From CAVSWN01 sp046728115 (GTDB lineage Bacteria; Acidobacteriota; Vicinamibacteria; Vicinamibacterales; CAVVIG01), in assembly GCA_046728115.1 (NCBI GenBank), contig JBKPDW010000049.1, positions 8,054 to 72,053 on the forward strand: DNA of 64,000 bases. The letters run 5' to 3'. Below the pieces are notes generated by a model. It was not told the DNA's origin and did no database searches. It saw only the letters and a list, made by a program, of their open reading frames with translations. Below are positions 34,266-42,492 of this stretch, piece by piece. Each line of letters starts with the position of its first letter. Within the stretch, counting starts at the first letter, position 1. The position numbers were made by a program, and so were the translations under genes.

Positions 34266-35201
34266 GTGCCCATCGTGAGCCTTCATCACGTTACCGCCAC
34301 GGTCGACGATGCGCAGCCCGATCTCGATTTCTGTCTCGACGCTCTGGGTCTGAGGCTGGTCAAGAAGACCGTCAATTTCGACAACCACTTCGTCTATCAC
34401 TTCTACTACGGCGACGAGCGTGGCACGCCTGGCACGATCTGGACGACGTTCCCCTACGCCGGTCGCGGCGTGCCGGTGGGGAAGAAGGGCGCCGGCCAGG
34501 TGACTGTGACGTCGTTTTCCGTCCCGACCGGATCGCTCGGTGCATGGCGCGCGCTGCTTGCCGGCCGCGGAATCGCCGTCAACGACATCCAGTCTCGATT
34601 CGACGAGCCCGCGATTGCCTTCTCGGATTCGTCAGGCCTGGCGCTCGAGCTGATCGCGACCGAGCGGGACGACCGCACTGCCTGGGTTGCACGAGGGTTC
34701 GACGACGATTACGCCATTCGCGGGCTGCACAGCGTGACGATCCTGGTGCGCGATCCCGCGAAAACCGTGGACCTCATGACCACACTCCTCGGGTACAGGA
34801 TCGTCGGTGAAGCTCACGGGCGGATTCGATTGGCCGTGAACGGCGATGAGCCAGGACATCTGGTCGACGTGATGCACGACGCCGGCGCCGCGCCTGCCGT
34901 CAACGGCCTGGGCACGGTTCACCACGTAGCAATGGCCATCACCAGCGAGCCCGAGCAGCTGGAGCTTCGCGAGAAACTCATTCAGTACGGTTGCAAGGTC
35001 ACGGAGGTGCGCGACCGTTGCTACTTCAAGTCAATCTACTTCCGCGAGCCGGGCAACGTGCTCTTCGAGGTTGCGACGATGGCGCCGGGATTCACGGTCG
35101 ACGAGGACCTGTCGCAGCTCGGGCGTGATTTGAAGCTGCCGCCCTGGGAGGAACCGCATCGCAGGGAAATCGAAGGCGCACTGGAGAGGGTGAAATATTA
35201 G
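34266..35201 (+). CDS. Ring-cleaving-dioxygenase-like VOC protein
   Basis: A 311-residue two-module VOC protein resembling MhqO/LinE-type hydroquinone dioxygenases. The Fe-ligand set is visible: His in SLHHVTATVDD (about residues 7-8), His in GTVHHVAM (about 219-220) and Glu in VLFEVATMAPG (about 267). The N-terminal phrase FYYGDERGTPGTIWTTFPY and C-terminal LPPWEEPHRREIEGAL are typical of the family. It is expected to open hydroquinone or catechol rings with O2 in the cytoplasm. GTG at 34266 is the start; no Shine-Dalgarno is obvious. Confidence 0.85.
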   Translation: MPIVSLHHVTATVDDAQPDLDFCLDALGLRLVKKTVNFDNHFVYHFYYGDERGTPGTIWTTFPYAGRGVPVGKKGAGQVTVTSFSVPTGSLGAWRALLAGRGIAVNDIQSRFDEPAIAFSDSSGLALELIATERDDRTAWVARGFDDDYAIRGLHSVTILVRDPAKTVDLMTTLLGYRIVGEAHGRIRLAVNGDEPGHLVDVMHDAGAAPAVNGLGTVHHVAMAITSEPEQLELREKLIQYGCKVTEVRDRCYFKSIYFREPGNVLFEVATMAPGFTVDEDLSQLGRDLKLPPWEEPHRREIEGALERVKY

Positions 35202-35298
35202 CGCTCTGGACCGACGAAGCGTCGAACACGTCAAGCGCTGCGGAGCTGTGAATCGGCTGGTCAGGTTTTTGCTCCGATGGCAGCGGAGGATCCGAGAA

Positions 35299-35985
35299 AT
35301 GAAAAGTCTCTTCAGTATGCTGACCGCGGCAGGCCTAATGCTGGGCTTCACGGCTCAGGCAGCAGAGAAGCCGCCCGATCGCGTCCGCGAGGCTGTCCAG
35401 GTGCTGCGCGAGATTCACGCCGTGCCGGACAAAGACATACCCCAGGAACTCTGGGAAAAGGCTGATTGCGCCATCGTCGTCCCCAATGTCAAGAAGGGGG
35501 CCTTCATCGTCGGCGGCGAATACGGCAAAGGCCTGATGAGCTGCCGCCAGAATGGCGCATGGGGCGCGCCGCTCTTCATGCAGCTCGAAAAGGGAAGCTG
35601 GGGCGCTCAGATCGGTGCGCAGAGTATCGATCTGGTCATGCTGGTCATGAACCGCGAAGGGATACCGAAGCTCCTGGGTAACAAGGTATCGCTGGGCGCA
35701 GAGGCCTCAGTGGCTGCGGGACCGGTTGGTCGTGATGCGCGTGCGGCCACCGACGCACAGATGAAAGCCGAGATCCTTTCCTACTCGCGAACGCAGGGTG
35801 TCTTCGCCGGGATCGACTTGTCGGGTGGCGTGTTGAAACCTGACACAGATCTCAACACGCGTTACTACGCTTCGAAGACGCCGAAGGACGTCGTGCTCGG
35901 CGGTTCCGTCCCGATTCCGAATGACCTTCGTCCGTTCACCAACGCGCTGAAGCGCGATGGCGTCGCGACGAGCGGCAAGAAGTAA
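35299..35985 (+). CDS. Exported SYLF-domain (YSC84-like) lipid-binding protein
   Basis: A 228-residue protein with a signal peptide (ending FTAQA at about 21) and a SYLF/YSC84 domain: IPQELWEKADCAIVVPNVKKGAFIVGGEYGKG (in pieces), GSWGAQIGAQSIDLVMLVMN, KVSLGAEASVAAGPVGRDA, ILSYSRTQGVFAGIDLSGGVL. Eukaryotic SYLF domains bind phosphoinositides; bacterial versions are exported with unknown function. GGAGG 9 bases before the ATG fixes the start. Followed by a strong bidirectional hairpin terminator and convergent with the PQQ dehydrogenase. Confidence 0.85.
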   Translation: MKSLFSMLTAAGLMLGFTAQAAEKPPDRVREAVQVLREIHAVPDKDIPQELWEKADCAIVVPNVKKGAFIVGGEYGKGLMSCRQNGAWGAPLFMQLEKGSWGAQIGAQSIDLVMLVMNREGIPKLLGNKVSLGAEASVAAGPVGRDARAATDAQMKAEILSYSRTQGVFAGIDLSGGVLKPDTDLNTRYYASKTPKDVVLGGSVPIPNDLRPFTNALKRDGVATSGKK

Positions 35986-35990
35986 CCGAC

Positions 35991-36020
35991 AGGGGTTAGG
36001 GTGGGCAAGCCCTAACCCCT
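35991..36020. terminator. Bidirectional hairpin terminator between convergent genes
   Basis: Perfect 11-bp arms AGGGGTTAGGG (35991-36001) and CCCTAACCCCT (36010-36020) with an 8-base loop. The sequence can be written in heptamer units (GGGGTTA, GGGTGGG, then inverse), like the longer arrays. No U-run follows, so strength is uncertain. Confidence 0.75.
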
Positions 36021-36038
36021 AAGCCCTGCCTCTCGCGA

Positions 36039-38177
36039 TCAGCGTTCAGGCAATCTGAACGCGAGCAGCTCGCCGCTGTACGACGCACCGCTGATCGCCA
36101 CCACGATGTACTGCTTGCCATTGTGCACGTAGGTCATGGGCGATCCGGTTTGCGGCGCTGGCATGTAGACCGCGCCGATGTCTGCACCGTCCGCCTTGTC
36201 GTACGCGCGCAGCAGTGCGCCCCGGCCCTTGGAGGTCGTCGCAAATCCACCTTCGCCGGCAATGGCAAGCGTCTTCGTCACCAGCACACCGATGCGTCCC
36301 AGACGCCCCGTACGCGGAATGTCCAGTCCCTTCAGCGCCGGGTGATTCTTGATGTTGTCCGGCGTGTCTCCGTGCGCAATCTGCCACACGAGCGTGCCCT
36401 TGTTGAGGTCGAGCGCCGTGATTCGTCCATATGGCGGCTTCACCAATGGCAGGCCTTGAACGTTGAGGTTTGGACCGCCCTCGCCACCGCCGCGTCCGCC
36501 GCCCCCGACTGGTGCGCCGGCCTCGCTCAACGCCGGTGCAGCGTTCGCGGCCCCGCCGCCTGTTCGTCCGCCGCCAAGTCCCCGCCCCGCCCCTGCCGCA
36601 GCCTGCTCTGAGCTTGTCGAGGGGGCCTGCCCTGAAGAGCGGCCGGCACTCGGTGCTGGCGCGTTTGGATCGCGCGCCGTGCCCGATGCGAATCCGAAAT
36701 CCGACCGCGCTTGATCGGCCGGCACGAGACCGAGCGGCGTGAGCTGCGTGTTGCTGAAGATGTAGAGCATGTTGGTTTCGGGATCGAGCGCGCCCCCTTC
36801 CCAGTTGGCTCCACCCGTTGCCGCTGGCAGCATCAGCGTGGCCAGTGGACCCGGCCACGTGCTGACGACCGGCGGCGTGAAGATCGGACCGAGCTTGTAT
36901 CGCGCGGCGATCTTCTGACCTTCTGCTTTGAGCTCCGGCGTGAAGTCGATCAGGTCGTCGAGCGAGACGCCTTGACGTTCGAAGGCCGGCGGCTTGGTCA
37001 CGAAGGGCTGCGTTGGCGAGTACCACTCGTTGGGCACAGTACCTTTTTCAACCGATCGCTCTTCGATCGGCCACACCGGCTTTCCGCTGGTCCGATCCAA
37101 CACGTAGACCCAGCCCTGCTTCGTCGGCTGGGCGATGGCCTTGATGACGCGGCCGTCCACGGTGATATCTGCCAGGATCGGCGCGCATGGAATGTCCATG
37201 TCCCACAACCCATGGTGCACGAGCTGGTAGTGCCACTTGCGCTGGCCTGTTTTCAGATCGAGCGCCACCAGGCTCTCGCCGAACAGTCCGTTGCCGGGCC
37301 GATTGCCACCGAAGTAGTCGCCGGTCGGCAACTCCACCGGGAGGAACACCAAACCGAGTTCCTCGTCGACCGTCATCTGCGCCCACACGCCCGCATTGCC
37401 CGTGTACGCCCACGAATCCTTCATCCACGTGTCGTTGCCGAACTCGCCAGGCGAAGGGATCGTGTGGAAAATCCACAAACGCTTGCCGGTGCGCGCGTCG
37501 TAGCCACGGATGAATCCCTTTTCGTGCGTCTTGCTCTTGGGTGAACCTCCAGGCAGATGCGCCGCGCCGACAACGATGACGTCTTTCGCGATGATCGGCG
37601 TCGCGTGCAGTCCCACTTCCCCCTCGACGAGATCGATCGGCTGATCATCCTCCTGCTTCAAATCGACGATGCCGTTCCTGCCGAAGCCGGCGACGGGCAC
37701 GCCCGTCTTGGCATCGAGCGCAACCATCTGGTAGCCCGGCGTCACGTACACGATGCGGGCGCTGCGGCCGTCGGTCCAGTATGCGAGCCCCCGTCCCGAG
37801 AGCTGCCGCGGCGCGAACTCGCCCCGCTTTCCCTCGTTTTCGCTATGCATCCACATCAGCTCGCCGGTGCCCGCGTCGAGCGCGACGACTGCCCGCCGGG
37901 TACCAGCAGTCGAGTAAACGATGCCGTCGACCATCAGCGGAGTCGACTGGAAGTTGAACTCGGGCCGGGGCCCGAGGAAGTCGGTCTTGAACCTCCACGC
38001 AACCTCGAGCGAGTTGAAATTGTCTTTGTTGATTTGATCGAGGGGAGAATAGCGGGTGCTGGCGAGGTCGCCGCCGTAGGTGGGCCACTCCCCGGATTTG
38101 GGTCTGCTTTGACCTGCAACGTCGATCGTTACCGCGACAACCGTCAATATCAGGGCGAGCAGAAACACTCTCTTCAT
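36039..38177 (-). CDS. PQQ-dependent dehydrogenase (quinoprotein, membrane glucose dehydrogenase-like)
   Basis: A 712-residue exported eight-bladed PQQ propeller. After a signal peptide (ending DVAGQ) it starts WPTYGGDLASTRYSPLDQIN, the classic quinoprotein opening, and continues with tryptophan-docking repeats (AVVALDAGTGELMW, MVALDAKTGVP, LVALDLKTGQRKW, ITALDLNKGTLVW). No c-type heme motif, so it belongs to the quinoprotein glucose/sugar or alcohol type rather than quinohemoproteins. Residues about 495-570 are a Ser/Gly/Ala-rich insertion containing SSGQAPST and glycine/arginine runs, encoded partly by a dispersed repeat (36616-36635). GAGG 8 bases upstream supports the ATG at 38177. Confidence 0.88.
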   Translation of the reverse strand: MKRVFLLALILTVVAVTIDVAGQSRPKSGEWPTYGGDLASTRYSPLDQINKDNFNSLEVAWRFKTDFLGPRPEFNFQSTPLMVDGIVYSTAGTRRAVVALDAGTGELMWMHSENEGKRGEFAPRQLSGRGLAYWTDGRSARIVYVTPGYQMVALDAKTGVPVAGFGRNGIVDLKQEDDQPIDLVEGEVGLHATPIIAKDVIVVGAAHLPGGSPKSKTHEKGFIRGYDARTGKRLWIFHTIPSPGEFGNDTWMKDSWAYTGNAGVWAQMTVDEELGLVFLPVELPTGDYFGGNRPGNGLFGESLVALDLKTGQRKWHYQLVHHGLWDMDIPCAPILADITVDGRVIKAIAQPTKQGWVYVLDRTSGKPVWPIEERSVEKGTVPNEWYSPTQPFVTKPPAFERQGVSLDDLIDFTPELKAEGQKIAARYKLGPIFTPPVVSTWPGPLATLMLPAATGGANWEGGALDPETNMLYIFSNTQLTPLGLVPADQARSDFGFASGTARDPNAPAPSAGRSSGQAPSTSSEQAAAGAGRGLGGGRTGGGAANAAPALSEAGAPVGGGGRGGGEGGPNLNVQGLPLVKPPYGRITALDLNKGTLVWQIAHGDTPDNIKNHPALKGLDIPRTGRLGRIGVLVTKTLAIAGEGGFATTSKGRGALLRAYDKADGADIGAVYMPAPQTGSPMTYVHNGKQYIVVAISGASYSGELLAFRLPER
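36616..36635 (-). repeat. Copy of a dispersed repeat inside the PQQ dehydrogenase gene
   Basis: Twenty bases identical to 40803-40822 in the S9 peptidase gene; both encode SGQAPST in the same frame. The wider sequence around it includes CTCGACAAGCTCAG, resembling a repeat I have seen in unrelated bacterial genomes. Confidence 0.75.
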
Positions 38178-38194
38178 GATTGACCTCGGATCCG

Positions 38195-38250
38195 CCACGA
38201 AAGCACGAAGTCGCGAAAAAATAACCGGGGTTCGTGTGTTCGTGGCTTAA
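38195..38250. repeat. Palindromic octamer array (7 x 8 bp, 3+1+3)
   Basis: Seven 8-bp units: CCACGAAA, GCACGAAG, TCGCGAAA, a central AAATAACC, then GGGGTTCG, TGTGTTCG, TGGCTTAA. The outer 15-base arms (38195-38209 and 38231-38245) pair with two mismatches. It lies in the divergent gap just upstream of the PQQ dehydrogenase start. Confidence 0.8.
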
Positions 38251-38271
38251 CCACCACGCGTCTAACGGGTC

Positions 38272-38757
38272 GTGATCATATCGCGCTTCGTGCCGGCGCC
38301 AACCGGTTTCGTTCACCTCGGGCACGTCGTCAACGCCGCCTACGTGTGGGGGACTGCACATCGTCTGAACGGGCGCGTCCTGCTCCGAATCGAAGATCAC
38401 GATCGTGTCCGGTGTCGTCCCGAGTACGAGGCGGCCATGCTCGAAGACCTCGAGTGGCTGCTCGGCCGCGCCGAGCCTCCGGAGTTCCTGCATCATCCGC
38501 TCATCATGAAATGGGCGACGCAGAAGCTGAGCAAGTCGGATTGCGATACAGGCATTCGCGACCTGAGGGCGAAGGACTGGACGCCCGGTCGTGTCATCGG
38601 CCGCGCCTGCGAGCTGGCCGGATTGATTTCAGAACCGGGGACGTCCCGGCTGACGAGGTGTCGTCTATTATTGGCGGCCGTAGCGCGAGCGTTTCCCCTC
38701 GATTGCGCTCACGGCCCTGAGCGCGGTCGAAGGGGCAGGCGAGCGCATGGAGCATGA
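38272..38757 (+). pseudogene. gluQ: Internally deleted glutamyl-Q tRNA(Asp) synthetase relic
   Basis: The frame opens with a perfect class I synthetase N-terminus: SRFVPAPTGFVHLGHVVNA (the HLGH signature), then GRVLLRIEDHDRVRCRPEYE and LEDLEWLLG. It then jumps directly to HHPLIMKWATQKLSKSD (the KMSKS-type signature) and VIGRACELAGLI. In intact GluQ these blocks are separated by well over 100 residues, including the zinc-binding cysteines, so the middle has been deleted in frame. After about 38652 the frame runs on through repeat sequence. The product cannot be a functional synthetase. GluQ makes glutamyl-queuosine on tRNA(Asp). Confidence 0.82.
38713..38740 (+). repeat. Divergent copy of the CCCTGAGC-GTCGAAGGG dispersed repeat
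   Basis: CCCTGAGCGCGGTCGAAGGG followed by GCAGGC, an inverted-repeat type element related to the copies at 36616 and 40803. It lies between the gluQ relic and the tannase gene. Confidence 0.6.
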
Positions 38758-38760
38758 TCC

Positions 38761-40275
38761 ATGACTCGATTCTTCCGCGGTCTGTTTCTCGTTTCGCTGA
38801 TTTGCGCAGAGCTCATGGCGGACGGTGCGCAAACACCACCAGACGTCCACATGTCATGCGATCAAGTCGCATCGCTCATGCTTCCCGACGTGAAGATTAC
38901 CGAGAGCGTCGCCGTGCCCGCGGCATCGACCGGCGTCCTTCGAGCGCCGCATTGCCGCGTCACGGGCGTCATCGGCACCGAGATCCGCTTCTCGCTGCTG
39001 TTGCCGGACACCTGGAACCGCAAGTTCATGATGGGCGGTGGCGGCGGCTTCGTCGGGCGGATCGACAATCAGGCGCAGGCCTCCGTCAACGCCGGGTTCG
39101 CCACTGTCGGCACCGACACCGGGCATCAAGGCGGTCTGACCGACGCGAGCTGGGCACTCGACCATCTCGAACGTCAGGTGAACTTCGGATATCTCGCCGT
39201 GCATCGCACGGCCGAAGTCGCCAAGGCCATCGTGCGGAGCTTTTACGGATCGCCGGCGGCGCGCGCCTATTTCTCGGGATGCTCGAACGGCGGCCGCCAG
39301 GCGCTGATGGAGGCGCAGCGATTCCCCGACGACTTCGACGGCATCGTCGCAGGCGCGCCGGCAGCCGATTTCGTCGGCATTGCCGCGCAGTTCATCAAGG
39401 ATATGCAGGCGGTGTTTCCCGATCAGAGTACGTCGCCGATGTTTCCCGCGGAAACGCTGAAGAGCATCGAAAGGCAAGTGATCGAGAAGTGCGACGCGCT
39501 CGACGGCCTCACAGACGGCCTGATGGAAGACCCGCGCCGTTGCAAACTGGACGTCGCGGCGTTGAGCGGTCTCACGGATGTGCAGCGAACGGCGTTGAAG
39601 CGCGTGTATGCCGAAACGCCTGGGAAACCCGGCGCGACCTATCCGGCGCAGCCGGTCGGCGGCGAGGGGGAGGGTGCCGGGTGGGCGACCTGGATCACCG
39701 GTGGCGGGCAGACCACGCCTCAGGGCCCGAGCCTGCGTTACGGATTCGGAACGCAGTTCTTCAAATCGTTCGTTTTCAACGATCCGTCGTGGGATTACCA
39801 CAGGTACGACACGACGAATGCGCGCAGGGACGCACGACAGGCTGCGACGATTCTGAATGCCACGAACCCCGATCTCGATGCCTTCAAGGCGAAGGGACAC
39901 AAGCTCCTCATGTGGCACGGTTGGTCCGATCCTGCGCTGACGGCGCTCGGCACGACTCAGTACTACGAAGAGGTCCAACGTCGTGATGCAGGACTGCGCG
40001 ACTACTTCCGTCTGTTCATGATGCCGGGGGTGCTGCATTGCTTCGGCGGCCCTGGTCCAGACAACGCCGACTGGTCCAGCGCAATCGTGGACTGGGTGGA
40101 AAACGGAAGGGCGCCTGATCGCGTCATCGCGCGCAAGCTCGGGCCCGGCGGCGCGGTCACGCGCACGCGCCCGCTCTGTCCGTATCCACAGCATGCCGTC
40201 TACAACGGCAGCGATAGCACGGACGATGCGGGCAGCTTCGCGTGCAGGGAGCAACTGTCAGGGGTTAGGGACTAG
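38761..40275 (+). CDS. Exported tannase/feruloyl-esterase family enzyme
   Basis: A 504-residue secreted esterase. Signal peptide residues 1-23. The family's CS-D-HC arrangement is complete: Cys174-Ser175 in YFSGCSNGGRQ, Asp390 in HGWSDPAL and His426-Cys427 in GVLHCFGG, where the two cysteines form a disulfide linking nucleophile and base. The calcium loop CDALDGLTDGLMEDPRRC is also present. It should hydrolyse ester bonds of gallate, ferulate or similar plant phenolics. GGAG 8 bases upstream sets the ATG. The last codons (SGVRD, stop) are encoded by a heptamer array, so the natural C-terminus has been replaced or extended by repeat sequence. Confidence 0.9.
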   Translation: MTRFFRGLFLVSLICAELMADGAQTPPDVHMSCDQVASLMLPDVKITESVAVPAASTGVLRAPHCRVTGVIGTEIRFSLLLPDTWNRKFMMGGGGGFVGRIDNQAQASVNAGFATVGTDTGHQGGLTDASWALDHLERQVNFGYLAVHRTAEVAKAIVRSFYGSPAARAYFSGCSNGGRQALMEAQRFPDDFDGIVAGAPAADFVGIAAQFIKDMQAVFPDQSTSPMFPAETLKSIERQVIEKCDALDGLTDGLMEDPRRCKLDVAALSGLTDVQRTALKRVYAETPGKPGATYPAQPVGGEGEGAGWATWITGGGQTTPQGPSLRYGFGTQFFKSFVFNDPSWDYHRYDTTNARRDARQAATILNATNPDLDAFKAKGHKLLMWHGWSDPALTALGTTQYYEEVQRRDAGLRDYFRLFMMPGVLHCFGGPGPDNADWSSAIVDWVENGRAPDRVIARKLGPGGAVTRTRPLCPYPQHAVYNGSDSTDDAGSFACREQLSGVRD

Positions 40276-40281
40276 GGATCA
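40261..40281. repeat. Three-unit heptamer array supplying a stop codon
   Basis: GGGGTTA, GGGACTA, GGGATCA. The TAG ending the tannase gene (40273-40275) is inside the array. Confidence 0.65.
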
Positions 40282-40307
40282 CGTTCTCCAGAGGTAAACT
40301 AAACGCC

Positions 40308-42419
40308 ATGACGAAGTTGTCCAGCGCGCTTGCCGTTTCGTTCGCGCTCGCGACGTCGAGTGCCCTCGTCGCCCAGCCAGCCAGACATCCGCTCACGCTC
40401 GACGACATTCAGCGTCTTGCCGAGGTGCGCGATCCGCAATGCTCACCTGACGGGCGAGCGGTGGCGTACGTCGTGTCGCGCGTCGACGTGAAGGAAGACA
40501 AGAGCAATTCACACATCTGGATCGCGAGCCTCGACGGCAGCAGCGACCGTCAGGTGACGTCCAGTCAGGACAGTGAATCATCGCCGCGCTGGAGTCCGGA
40601 CGGACGCCATCTGGCGTTCACCTCATCGCGTCCTGGACCAGCGAAGGGCAATCAGGTGTGGCTGCTCGATCGCAACGGCGGCGAAGCGTTTCAGCTCACC
40701 GACGTCAAAGGCCGGCTGCAGGGATATGAATGGGCGCCCGACTCGAAGCGGCTCGCGCTCGTCGTCGCCGATCCGGATCCCGACGCCGACTCTTCGACAA
40801 GCTCAGGGCAGGCCCCCTCGACGGGCCCAGGGCAGGGGCAAGCCGGCGGCGAGGGTTCGGGCGGCCGTGGCCGCGTGCCGAAGCCGATCGTGATCGATCG
40901 CTACAAATACAAGCAGGACGGCCAGGGTTATCTGCTGTCGGGACGACACAGCTATATCTATCTGTTCGACATCGCGACGAAGAAGCTCGATCGCCTCACG
41001 GCCGGCAAGGCCGACGAATCCTCCCCGTCGTGGTCGCCGGACGGTACGCGTATCGCGTTCATGAGTAATCGGAACCCGGATCCCGATCGCGAGCCATCGA
41101 GCCAGCTCTTCGTCGCAGATTCCAAGCCCAACTCGACTGAGAAAGCGCTGTCGCCTACGACGAGCCGCGGCCGCGGCAGGGCTGAATGGAGTCCGGATGG
41201 CAAGTGGATCGCGTTCCTCGAAGGCGACGACAAGAAATGGGGCGCGTACGGAATGGAGCATCTCACGCTGGTCGGCACGGACGGCAACCGCATGCCCGAG
41301 CGCGTGAAGGCCACCGAGAACCTCGATCGGGGCGTCGGTTCGCCGCTGTTCAGCGAGGACGGCCGATCGATCACCGTGCTGGTCACCGACGATCGATCCG
41401 CCTATCCCGTTCGCGTCACGCTGGCGACCAACCAGGTGGAGAAGTTCCTGTCGCCGCCGGTCGTCATCACGAGCCCGAGCCGCGCCGGCGCCTGCTCCGT
41501 GGCGCTGTCGGGCAGCCCGACGAAACCGACCGAGATCTACAAGCGCGACGGCGCCGGTCTCGTGCAACTCACGCACCAGAGCGACGCGCTGGTGTCCGAG
41601 GTGCAATTCGGCGCGACCGAGGACGTGTCGTTCAAGAGCAAGGACGGCACGGAGGTGCACGGTCTGCTGACGAAGCCCGTGGGCTACGTGGCCGGCACGA
41701 AGGTGCCGCTGTTGTTGCGCATCCACGGCGGACCGAACGGGCAGGACGGCTACACGTTCAGCAGCGAGCGGCAATGGTTCGCCGCGAATGGATACGCGGT
41801 CCTCGCGGTGAATTATCGCGGGAGCGCGGGCCGCGGCGTGAAGTTCTCGCGGGCGATCGCCGCCGACTGGGGGCACCTGGAGGTAGACGATCTGCTGGCC
41901 GGTGTCAATCACGTGATCGCGATGGGCGTCGCCGATCCGGATCGGCTCGGCGTCGGCGGGTGGAGCTACGGCGGCATCCTGACCGATTACGTCATCGCCA
42001 GCGACACGCGGTTCAAGGCAGCCACGAGCGGTGCCGGTACGGCGTTCACGGTCGCGTTCTACGGCACCGATCAGTACATCATTCAGTACGACTACGAGAT
42101 CGGACCGCCGTGGGATCCGAAGGCGTGGGAAACGTATCAGAAGATTTCGTATCCGTTCCTCCACGCGGATCGGATCAAGACGCCGACGCTTTTTCTTGGC
42201 GGCGAACGCGATTTCAACGTGCCGGTGCAGGGCGGGCAGCAGATGTACCAGGCGCTGCGCAGCCTCGGTATCGATACGCAGCTCATCATCTATCCCAACG
42301 AGAACCACGGGATCACGCGCCCGAGCTATCAACGCGATCGGCTGGAACGGTACCTCGCGTGGTACGACAAGTATCTGAAGCCGTCGAAGGCGACGACCAA
42401 CGCTCAACCGCAACAGTAG
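40308..42419 (+). CDS. Exported S9-family prolyl oligopeptidase/acylaminoacyl-type peptidase
   Basis: A 703-residue secreted serine peptidase. After a signal peptide (ending ALVAQ) residues about 25-400 form a WD40-like (PD40) propeller with SPDG repeats (CSPDGRAVAYV, WSPDGRHLAFT, WSPDGTRIAFM, WSPDGKWIAFL). The C-terminal hydrolase domain has Ser in GGWSYGGILTDYV, the Asp region LGGERDFNVP, and His in YPNENHGITRPSY. Residues about 160-185 (DSSTSSGQAPSTGPG) are a repeat-encoded Ser/Gly insertion identical in part to one in the PQQ dehydrogenase. TAAACT 7 bases before the ATG may be a -10, implying a leaderless mRNA. Confidence 0.9.
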   Translation: MTKLSSALAVSFALATSSALVAQPARHPLTLDDIQRLAEVRDPQCSPDGRAVAYVVSRVDVKEDKSNSHIWIASLDGSSDRQVTSSQDSESSPRWSPDGRHLAFTSSRPGPAKGNQVWLLDRNGGEAFQLTDVKGRLQGYEWAPDSKRLALVVADPDPDADSSTSSGQAPSTGPGQGQAGGEGSGGRGRVPKPIVIDRYKYKQDGQGYLLSGRHSYIYLFDIATKKLDRLTAGKADESSPSWSPDGTRIAFMSNRNPDPDREPSSQLFVADSKPNSTEKALSPTTSRGRGRAEWSPDGKWIAFLEGDDKKWGAYGMEHLTLVGTDGNRMPERVKATENLDRGVGSPLFSEDGRSITVLVTDDRSAYPVRVTLATNQVEKFLSPPVVITSPSRAGACSVALSGSPTKPTEIYKRDGAGLVQLTHQSDALVSEVQFGATEDVSFKSKDGTEVHGLLTKPVGYVAGTKVPLLLRIHGGPNGQDGYTFSSERQWFAANGYAVLAVNYRGSAGRGVKFSRAIAADWGHLEVDDLLAGVNHVIAMGVADPDRLGVGGWSYGGILTDYVIASDTRFKAATSGAGTAFTVAFYGTDQYIIQYDYEIGPPWDPKAWETYQKISYPFLHADRIKTPTLFLGGERDFNVPVQGGQQMYQALRSLGIDTQLIIYPNENHGITRPSYQRDRLERYLAWYDKYLKPSKATTNAQPQQ
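40803..40822 (+). repeat. Copy of a dispersed repeat inside the S9 peptidase gene
   Basis: Identical over 20 bases to 36616-36635 (reverse strand). Just upstream CTTCGACAAGCTCAGGG gives the fuller repeat. It encodes SSGQAPST between two propeller blades without breaking the frame. Confidence 0.75.
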
Positions 42420-42444
42420 AACAAAGGCAGCCACGAAGACACAA

Positions 42445-42474
42445 GACACGACGAAGACCCTTCTTTTTCGTGTC
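42445..42474 (+). terminator. Hairpin with U-rich arm after the S9 peptidase gene
   Basis: GACACGA (42445-42451) pairs with TCGTGTC (42468-42474), extended inside by AAGA/TCTT; the descending arm is rich in T (TTCTTTTTCG). Probable terminator or attenuator before the PQQ sugar dehydrogenase gene. Confidence 0.55.
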
Positions 42475-42492
42475 ACTGAAACGCGGAGAAGA

